DNA of 64,000 nt from Desulfosarcina widdelii (lineage in GTDB: Bacteria; Desulfobacterota; Desulfobacteria; Desulfobacterales; Desulfosarcinaceae): NCBI RefSeq assembly GCF_009688965.1, contig NZ_AP021875.1:4092001-4156000 (forward strand), written 5' to 3'. The notes beneath the pieces were generated by a model. It did no database searches and was not told the DNA's origin. It saw nothing but the letters and a program-made list of their open reading frames with translations. Positions 58,114 through 64,000 of the stretch are shown here, piece after piece. A program made the translations under genes and the position numbers. Every line of letters begins with the position of its first letter. Positions within the stretch are counted from its first letter, which is position 1.

Positions 58114-58944
58114 TCATTCCTTTTCCAATGTCAGCACACGGCAACCGGTCGCCTGACAAGCCACATGAAGCTTTGTTGAAGAGCCTTGGAGAACCGTTTC
58201 AATGGCTTCTCTGGCAATATCGGGGGTGTTGTTCTCTTCGCTGAGGTGCGCCAGGATCACATGGGCCAGGCGGTCGTGTCGCAGCCCATCAAGAAGCGAG
58301 GCTGCGTCTTCGTTGGAAAGATGGCCGCTGCGGCCACGGATGCGCTGTTTCAAGGGCCAGGGATAGGGACCGTCGATGAGCATCCGATCATCGTGGTTGG
58401 CTTCCAGAATAAGGATATCGCAAGACTGCAAATGCGTTTTCACGACACTGGTGGCGATTCCCAGATCGGTGGCTACGCCCACTTTGGACCCGTTGCAGCG
58501 GATCGTGAAGCCGGCAGGATCGACCGCATCATGAGAGATGGAGAAGGGATGAACGACCAGATCACCGATGGGAAAATTCCGTCCGCAGGTAAACGGATGA
58601 ATAGCGGCCAGTTTGCCTAAAGCGCTTTGCGATGCTTCGCGGGTTGCGTCGCTGATATGCACCGTCAGGCCGAAACGCCGGGAGAGAACCCCCACCCCCT
58701 GGATGTGATCGGCATGCTCGTGGGAAACCAGGATGGCATCCAGGCCGCCGGGATCCAGCCCCTTGGCGGCCATGCGGCGCTGGATCTCTATCCCCGAAAG
58801 GCCGGCGTCGATCAATATGGCGGTGCGTCCGTCGGAAACGTAAATGGCGTTGCCCCGGCTGCCGCTGGCCAGCACGCATACCGAAACGGAAAGTGGATTG
58901 GCCTTGGCTGACGCATCGCCTGGGGGGCTCGCATCCATCGTCAC
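58114..58944 (-). CDS. Metallo-beta-lactamase-fold hydrolase, YycJ/WalJ-like
   Basis: The protein has 276 residues. [12 protein letters not shown] at the N-terminus and [13 protein letters not shown], with LILEANHD and a C-terminal HLS motif, match the WalJ-like subgroup (possible 5'-3' exonuclease). It starts with GTG at 58944, overlapping the dut TGA (GTGA), or with ATG at 58938. The start is ambiguous by two codons. Confidence 0.85.
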   Translation of the reverse strand: MTMDASPPGDASAKANPLSVSVCVLASGSRGNAIYVSDGRTAILIDAGLSGIEIQRRMAAKGLDPGGLDAILVSHEHADHIQGVGVLSRRFGLTVHISDATREASQSALGKLAAIHPFTCGRNFPIGDLVVHPFSISHDAVDPAGFTIRCNGSKVGVATDLGIATSVVKTHLQSCDILILEANHDDRMLIDGPYPWPLKQRIRGRSGHLSNEDAASLLDGLRHDRLAHVILAHLSEENNTPDIAREAIETVLQGSSTKLHVACQATGCRVLTLEKE

Positions 58945-59399
58945 CGCCCAGTATGTCCGAACCCACCGGAACTGCGGTCGGTTTCCTCGAGTGTTTCAAC
59001 CTCGTTGATACGAGCCTGGACCACCCGCTGAACCACCATCTGGGCGATGCGATCGCCTCTCCTCAAGGTCACTGGCTGCGGTCCCAGATTGATCAGGCCG
59101 ATTTTTACCTCACCGCGGTAATCGGCGTCGATGGTTCCCGGAGCGTTAACGATGCTGATGCCGTATTTAACCGCCAACCCGCTGCGGGGACGGATCTGCG
59201 CCTCGAAACCATCGGGAAGGGCCATGGCGAATCCCGTGGGAATCAGGCAAATCCGGCCGGGATCCAGCACAAGATCCTCTTCCAAGGCGGCGTGAATGTC
59301 CATCCCGGCGCTCTGGGTGGTCATGTAACGGGGCAAGGGAATGTCTTTGTTTTTCTCGGGATCCAGTCTGAGGAAATCGATGGATAGCGAAGCATTCAT
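58941..59399 (-). CDS. dut: dUTP diphosphatase
   Basis: This 152-residue trimeric dUTPase makes dUMP and keeps uracil out of DNA. The five motifs are visible: [45 protein letters not shown] and SSGGFGHTG. The ATG at 59399 fits family size, while a longer frame would run into the peptidase gene. Confidence 0.95.
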   Translation of the reverse strand: MNASLSIDFLRLDPEKNKDIPLPRYMTTQSAGMDIHAALEEDLVLDPGRICLIPTGFAMALPDGFEAQIRPRSGLAVKYGISIVNAPGTIDADYRGEVKIGLINLGPQPVTLRRGDRIAQMVVQRVVQARINEVETLEETDRSSGGFGHTGR

Positions 59400-59427
59400 G
59401 GGCAATGTTCTCTGGTGCCCTGCGCTC

Positions 59428-60699
59428 TCACAGGGCCATCGCTTCTGAGAAGTCGTCTTTTTCGACACCGGGACCCAATATGGTCAGGGCGACATGGCCG
59501 TCGTTCCACAAACCATCGGTCAAATCGAGAAAATCTGCCGCGGCCACCGTATCGATGCGATCAATGACACGCTGCATAGGGATATGGCGGCCGAAATAAA
59601 ACTCGTTCTGGGCCAGGCGAACCATCTGGTTTTCCGGGCTCTCCTCCGCCATGAGCAAATTCCCCTTGATGAAGGCTTTGGCATCGTCGAGAACCGCTTT
59701 TTCAACCGGTTCCTGTCGAAGTTGGCGGACCTGATCCATGATCAGCCGGATGCAGGCACCCGCATCCTTGGGTGTTACCGCCGAATAGATGCCCAGCATC
59801 CCCGCATCGGCATAGGAAGTCAGAAACGAGTAGATGGAATAGGCCAGTCCCCGCTCTTCCCGGATGGTCTGGAAAAGGCGGGAACTCATGTTGCCCCCCA
59901 GGACCGTGTTGAACAGGGACGCGGCGAAGCGACGTTCGTCGGTAACCGACACCCCGCGCATGGCCAGGCAGAAATGGGTCTGCTCCAGATCCCGGTGCCT
60001 GCACGTCACGCCCCCGGCGTCGGTGGGTGAACAGCGGTCCATCAACCCGTTTCCGGCCGCAATGGAGGAAAAAACGGGGGTCAGCAGACCCACCAGCCGG
60101 TCATGGCGAAGATTACCAGCCGCGGAAATCACGATGCGGTCCGGCCGGTAGCGGCTTTTAAAAAAGTTCCGGATGGCGCGGCTGTCAAACCCCTGAATGT
60201 TTTCAGGTGTACCCAGGATGGACCGTCCCAGGGCATGGCTTCCCCAGAAGGCAGGGCTGATCTTGGCATGCACCCACTCTTCGGGGCTGTCCTCCACCAT
60301 GCCGATTTCCTGAAAAATGACCGGGCGCTCCCGGGCCACCTCCCGCTCGTCGAAAACCGAATTGAGAAAAATGTCGGATAGGATATCCACCATGGTTTCC
60401 AAATGGATATCCAGTACCCGGGCATGGTAGCAGGTGTGCTCCATGGAGGTAAACGCGTTGGTCTGGCCCCCGATGGCATCGAACTCCTTGGCGATCTGAA
60501 ACGCACTGCGCCGGGCCGTACCCTTGAAGATCATATGTTCGATGAAATGGGACAGCCCGCTCTCCGCATCGGTTTCGTCCCGGGCCCCCACATGAACCCA
60601 GACGCCCATGGAGACGGAGCGCACATGGGGCATGGTCATGGTGACAATGCGGATTCCATTGTCCAGGATGGTTTTGCTAACCTTCGGATTTGTGTTCAT
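59428..60699 (-). CDS. M16 family zinc peptidase
   Basis: This 423-residue peptidase has the inverted zinc motif [10 protein letters not shown] (HxxEH). The distal Glu is probably in the RERPVIFQE region about 75 residues on. The C-terminal half is the second, catalytically silent domain. It resembles processing-type peptidases next to pnp in many bacteria, and its substrates are unknown. It overlaps the pnp stop by 23 bases. Confidence 0.92.
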   Translation of the reverse strand: MNTNPKVSKTILDNGIRIVTMTMPHVRSVSMGVWVHVGARDETDAESGLSHFIEHMIFKGTARRSAFQIAKEFDAIGGQTNAFTSMEHTCYHARVLDIHLETMVDILSDIFLNSVFDEREVARERPVIFQEIGMVEDSPEEWVHAKISPAFWGSHALGRSILGTPENIQGFDSRAIRNFFKSRYRPDRIVISAAGNLRHDRLVGLLTPVFSSIAAGNGLMDRCSPTDAGGVTCRHRDLEQTHFCLAMRGVSVTDERRFAASLFNTVLGGNMSSRLFQTIREERGLAYSIYSFLTSYADAGMLGIYSAVTPKDAGACIRLIMDQVRQLRQEPVEKAVLDDAKAFIKGNLLMAEESPENQMVRLAQNEFYFGRHIPMQRVIDRIDTVAAADFLDLTDGLWNDGHVALTILGPGVEKDDFSEAMAL

Positions 60700-62773
60700 C
60701 TGCCAGGACAGCTTTGTGACTGAGCCGGATCTTGCCGTCCTTGGAAATTTCCAGGACTTTGACCTTCAGCATGTCGCCTTCCTTGACCACATCGGTCACC
60801 TTACCCACCCGGCGGTTGGCCAGCTGGCTGATGTGCACCAGGCCGTCGGTACCGGGGACAATCTGAACAAATGCACCGAAATCGGTGGTCTTGACCACCT
60901 TGCCTTCGTAAATGGCCCCCACTTCGGGTTCCATGGTCAACGATTCGATCTGCTCACGGGCGGCATCGCCGTCCTCGGCCGAGGTGGCGGCAATTTTCAC
61001 CAGGCCGCTGTCGTCGATTTCGATCTTGGTGTTGGTTTCGCTCTGAATGGCCCGGATCACCTTGCCTCCGGGGCCGATGACGTCACGAATCTTGTCCGGG
61101 TTGATTTTGATGGCCACAATTTTCGGAGCAAACGGGGAAATCGCTTCGCGGGGCGTAGCCAGCGCCTGGAGCATCTTGCCCAGGATATGCAGGCGACCTT
61201 CCTTGGCCTGTTCCAAAGCCTTTTCCAGAATTTCCCGGGAAAGCTCGTGAATTTTGATGTCCATCTGCAGGGCGGTGATGCCTTCAGTGGTACCGGTCAC
61301 CTTGAAGTCCATGTCGCCGGTGTGATCTTCATCGCCCAGGATGTCCGACAGGATCACCACTTGGTCGCCTTCTTTGACGAGCCCCATGGCGATGCCGGAA
61401 ACGGGCGCCTTGATGGGCACGCCGCCGTCCATCAGGGCCAGGATTCCCGAGCACACTGTTCCCATGGATGAGGAACCGTTAGACTCCAGGACTTCGGAAA
61501 CGATGCGGATGGTGTAGTCGAAATCTTCCTTGTCCGGCAGCACCCGTTCTATGGCGCGGGTGGAAAGGCCACCATGGCCGATGTCCCGCCGGCTGGGAGA
61601 TCCCACGCGTTTGACCTCGCCCACCGAATAGGGAGGAAAGTTGTAATGCAGCATAAACGGACGATTCTCTTCGCCGCTGAGGGTTTCGACGCGCTGTTCG
61701 TCTCCACCCGATCCCAGGGTCAGAACCCCCAGTACCTGGGTTTCGCCGCGTGTAAACAGCGCGCTGCCATGAGGACGCGGCAGAACGCCCACCTCACAGG
61801 TGATGGGACGGATTTCGTCAAAACGGCGGTTGTCGATACGGCGGCCTTCCTTCAGAATCATGTCCCGGCAAATCTGCTTCTGCAGGTCGCCGAGAATGGC
61901 GCCGACTTCGGCACCGCGGTCGGCCGCTTCCTCTCCCAGCGATTCAACCACCTGGGCCTTGGCGGCGCGCACGGCCTCGTAGCGTTTCATTTTTTCGGGG
62001 ATGGTCAAAGCTTCACGCAAAGGGGTGCGGGCCATCTCGACCACCCGCTCGACCAGCACCGGATCCTTTTCCGGCGGAGTGAAAGGCCGCTTTGGGCGGC
62101 CGATGGCGGCCTTGAGTTCTTCCTGGATGTCGATCAGGGGCTGGATGGCCTGGTGGCCGAAGAAAATGGCTTCCAGCATGTCCGTTTCGCTGACCACATC
62201 ACCGCCGCCTTCCACCATGACCACGCCGGTTCGGGAACCGGCCACAATGATGTTGATGTCGCTTTCCGCCCACTGCGCCAGGGTGGGGTTGGCCACAAAC
62301 TGACCGTCGATGCGCCCCACGCGGACATTGGCGATCGGTCCGGCAAAGGGGATGTCCGAAATTTCAAGGGCCGCCGAAGCACCGACCATGGCCAGCATGT
62401 CCGGATCGTTTTCCTGATCCATGGACAATACCGTAGCGATGACCTGGGTCTCGTAGCGATAGTCTTTGGGAAACAAAGGACGGATCGGCCGATCGATCAG
62501 ACGGGCGGTGAGCGTCTCTTTTTCGCTGGGCCGACCGATCTCCCGGCGGAAGTAATTGCCCGGGATCCGTCCGGCGGCATATACTTTTTCCTGGTACTCT
62601 ACGGAAAGCGGCAGGAAATTGGTGTCTCTTACGTCATTGGCGGAAACCACCGTTACCAGAACCACCGTTTCGCCGTATTGAACCACGACCGATCCGGAAG
62701 CCTGTTTGGCGACTTTGCCCGCCTGGATGCTCAGGGGTTTGCCCCCGACATCCGCTTTGAATGTATATTCCAT
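60677..62773 (-). CDS. pnp: Polyribonucleotide nucleotidyltransferase
   Basis: The 698-residue trimeric 3'-5' exoribonuclease has two RNase PH domains (about 1-220 and 310-545) with a helical linker, then KH ([20 protein letters not shown]) and S1 ([20 protein letters not shown]) domains. The start at 62773 follows GGAG, and an extended N-terminus to 62815 is not supported. It lies in the truB-rpsO-pnp order. Confidence 0.96.
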   Translation of the reverse strand: MEYTFKADVGGKPLSIQAGKVAKQASGSVVVQYGETVVLVTVVSANDVRDTNFLPLSVEYQEKVYAAGRIPGNYFRREIGRPSEKETLTARLIDRPIRPLFPKDYRYETQVIATVLSMDQENDPDMLAMVGASAALEISDIPFAGPIANVRVGRIDGQFVANPTLAQWAESDINIIVAGSRTGVVMVEGGGDVVSETDMLEAIFFGHQAIQPLIDIQEELKAAIGRPKRPFTPPEKDPVLVERVVEMARTPLREALTIPEKMKRYEAVRAAKAQVVESLGEEAADRGAEVGAILGDLQKQICRDMILKEGRRIDNRRFDEIRPITCEVGVLPRPHGSALFTRGETQVLGVLTLGSGGDEQRVETLSGEENRPFMLHYNFPPYSVGEVKRVGSPSRRDIGHGGLSTRAIERVLPDKEDFDYTIRIVSEVLESNGSSSMGTVCSGILALMDGGVPIKAPVSGIAMGLVKEGDQVVILSDILGDEDHTGDMDFKVTGTTEGITALQMDIKIHELSREILEKALEQAKEGRLHILGKMLQALATPREAISPFAPKIVAIKINPDKIRDVIGPGGKVIRAIQSETNTKIEIDDSGLVKIAATSAEDGDAAREQIESLTMEPEVGAIYEGKVVKTTDFGAFVQIVPGTDGLVHISQLANRRVGKVTDVVKEGDMLKVKVLEISKDGKIRLSHKAVLADEHKSEG

Positions 62774-62914
62774 TAGAAGTCTTTCTCCTGATTGAGATTG
62801 CGGCAGGGACACCATGGATAGGTGCCGCTGCCTGGCGTCTGCCGATCATGGGCTTGCCAAACGCAGGATGCAGCCCACCGGCACGACCCATGTGTCGTCG
62901 GCAGCCGCATCCGC

Positions 62915-62957
62915 AAAAAAACCGGCAGGTAAGATCCGGCAGCGCAACGGCTGCCGG
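62915..62957 (-). promoter_or_regulatory. Alternative hairpins between rpsO and pnp
   Basis: In the minus-strand transcript CCGGCAG (62951-62957) can pair with the near CTGCCGG (62936-62942) in a stable stem, or with a second CTGCCGG (62922-62928) that is followed by seven T (62915-62921). The two are exclusive. It could be a terminator/antiterminator or an RNase III-type processing site that sets pnp expression. Confidence 0.65.
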
Positions 62958-62968
62958 TTGCAATGGCC

Positions 62969-63238
62969 CTATCGTCGCAGGCCAAGGGTTTCGATGATTG
63001 AACGATACCGCTGGACATCGTTGCGTTTGACGTAGTTGAGCAGTCGACGACGCTTGCCTACCAGCATCAACAGCCCTCGTCGGGAGTGGTGATCTTTTTT
63101 ATGCACCTTCAGATGTTCGGTCAGATAGGTAATTCTATGGGTGAGTAAACCGATCTGAACTTCCGGGGAACCGGTATCGGAATCGTGCTTTTTGTATTTT
63201 TCAATCAATCCTTTTTTGGTTTCTGCTGTATAGGCCAA
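62969..63238 (-). CDS. rpsO: 30S ribosomal protein S15
   Basis: The protein has the standard 89 residues. [20 protein letters not shown] and [20 protein letters not shown] are the S15 signature. GGAGG precedes the start. It is downstream of truB, as in many bacteria. Confidence 0.97.
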   Translation of the reverse strand: MAYTAETKKGLIEKYKKHDSDTGSPEVQIGLLTHRITYLTEHLKVHKKDHHSRRGLLMLVGKRRRLLNYVKRNDVQRYRSIIETLGLRR

Positions 63239-63330
63239 TGTTCCGTCCTCCTTGATTCGTTTGCTGACTATACAAAAACAAATTATCGATTAACTGCTTT
63301 AAATTGATTTACAATTTTTGTTTATTACCT

Positions 63331-64000
63331 TTACGCGGCAAAAACACAACAATAATTATAACTGTCCGGATACCCGGAGTCTCCCAGAACCGCAATCAAA
63401 CGGCCGCTTCGGTCGACGATCTTGAAAAACCCTTCCCGAGATCGTGCGGGGCTCGACGGAAAATCTTCTTTTGAGAGCTTCATGCCATTTGCCACCTTGC
63501 CGGCAAGTCCGTCATCGGCAACCACAGCGGGAATGAAGGGCAAGGCATCGTTCATGCCGATAACCGCCTTTTCCAGCATCCCCCGATCCTTTAGAGCCGC
63601 CAGCGCTTCCGGATTCAAGGCGTCCTCGATGGAGAACCCGCAACTAACTGTCCGCCGCAAGCGTTTCAGATGCCCGCCGCACCCCAATGCATCTCCCATG
63701 TCTGCACAAAGGGTGCGAATGTAGGTCCCCGATGAACAGCTTACCCTGAACCGAACCTCCGGCAGATTCACCTCCAGGATATCCAGGCGGTCGATGCGAA
63801 CCATCCGGGCCGGCTTCTCGATGGCTTCTCCCCGGCGAGCCAGTTTGTAAAGCGGGGTGCCTTCATGTTTCAGCGCCGAATAGACCGGAGGGACCTGAGC
63901 GATCTCGCCGATGAAACGCCCGGCGATTCGGGTGATCGTCGTATCGGTGATTCCCTCCACCGGCTGCTCGGCAACCACTGCTCCGGTCGGATCCTGGGTA
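63331..64000 (-). CDS. truB: tRNA pseudouridine(55) synthase, N-terminal part outside the window
   Basis: The visible 222 codons are the C-terminal two thirds. They read TQDPTGAVVAEQPVEGI near the edge, QVPPVYSALKHEGTPLYKLA, and the CSSGTYIRTLCADMGDALG loop. The catalytic Asp is upstream, beyond base 64000. TruB isomerises U55 in the T loop of tRNAs. It is next to rpsO and pnp. Confidence 0.94.
   Translation of the reverse strand, partial: TQDPTGAVVAEQPVEGITDTTITRIAGRFIGEIAQVPPVYSALKHEGTPLYKLARRGEAIEKPARMVRIDRLDILEVNLPEVRFRVSCSSGTYIRTLCADMGDALGCGGHLKRLRRTVSCGFSIEDALNPEALAALKDRGMLEKAVIGMNDALPFIPAVVADDGLAGKVANGMKLSKEDFPSSPARSREGFFKIVDRSGRLIAVLGDSGYPDSYNYCCVFAA

Overview
This 64 kb window reads as the chromosome of a Gram-negative, GC-rich anaerobe, most likely a sulfate-reducing or related deltaproteobacterium (Desulfobacterota, Desulfobacterales). 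This is inferred from gene order and protein style: lpxC, bamD and a beta-barrel porin show an outer membrane; ProRS is the archaeal-type form; and acyl-CoA dehydrogenase and enoyl-CoA hydratase genes, a B12-radical SAM protein and an acetate-type SSS symporter are present. No 16S gene is in the window. TTG start codons are common and most genes have clear Shine-Dalgarno sequences.

Left third (1-17.7 kb) is accessory. It holds an enoyl-CoA hydratase homologue that lacks both catalytic glutamates, a GAF/HD-GYP signalling protein, a Yip1-type membrane protein, an SSS transporter with a small membrane partner, a solitary gatB, two toxin-antitoxin modules (AbrB/PIN and RelE-like/XRE), a GIY-YIG nuclease inside a cluster of palindromic repeats, a lipid- or periplasm-directed FG-GAP protein, a porin, a B12-radical SAM protein and a lipoprotein. 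The gaps are packed with at least six families of dispersed palindromes and broken genes, including a DUF4143 ATPase remnant.

Middle (17.7-37.5 kb) is housekeeping. A tRNA-Gln(CUG) gene and gltX lie on the minus strand. A long plus-strand series follows: rpmF, acyl-CoA dehydrogenase, fabG, acpP, fabF, rpiB, glyA, dCMP deaminase, nrdR, ribD, ribE, ribBA, ribH, nusB, a metallo-beta-lactamase-fold hydrolase, ispG, proS and a bifunctional RelA/SpoT homologue. It links lipid synthesis, one-carbon metabolism, flavin synthesis, isoprenoids and the stringent response. relA/spoT and rpmB converge on a shared CTAG.

Right third (37.5-64 kb) holds bamD, trxA, an EAL-HDOD protein, an enlarged purN, a TraB-family membrane protein, a MoxR-type ATPase plus VWA protein plus small unknown protein, a FAD-dependent oxidoreductase, a ComM/YifB ATPase, lpxC, a DUF4390 protein, an NtrY/NtrX-like two-component system, rsmD, coaD and a LysR regulator. 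Facing them on the minus strand is truB-rpsO-pnp-M16 peptidase-dut-metallohydrolase, the common translation/RNA-decay cluster.

Best leads for something undescribed are: a dispersed ~125 bp palindrome whose end supplies the stop codon of two genes and touches the start codon of ribE; the GIY-YIG gene framed by another palindrome family; the MoxR/VWA/unknown-protein cassette, which has no obvious client enzyme nearby; and mutually exclusive hairpins between rpsO and pnp.
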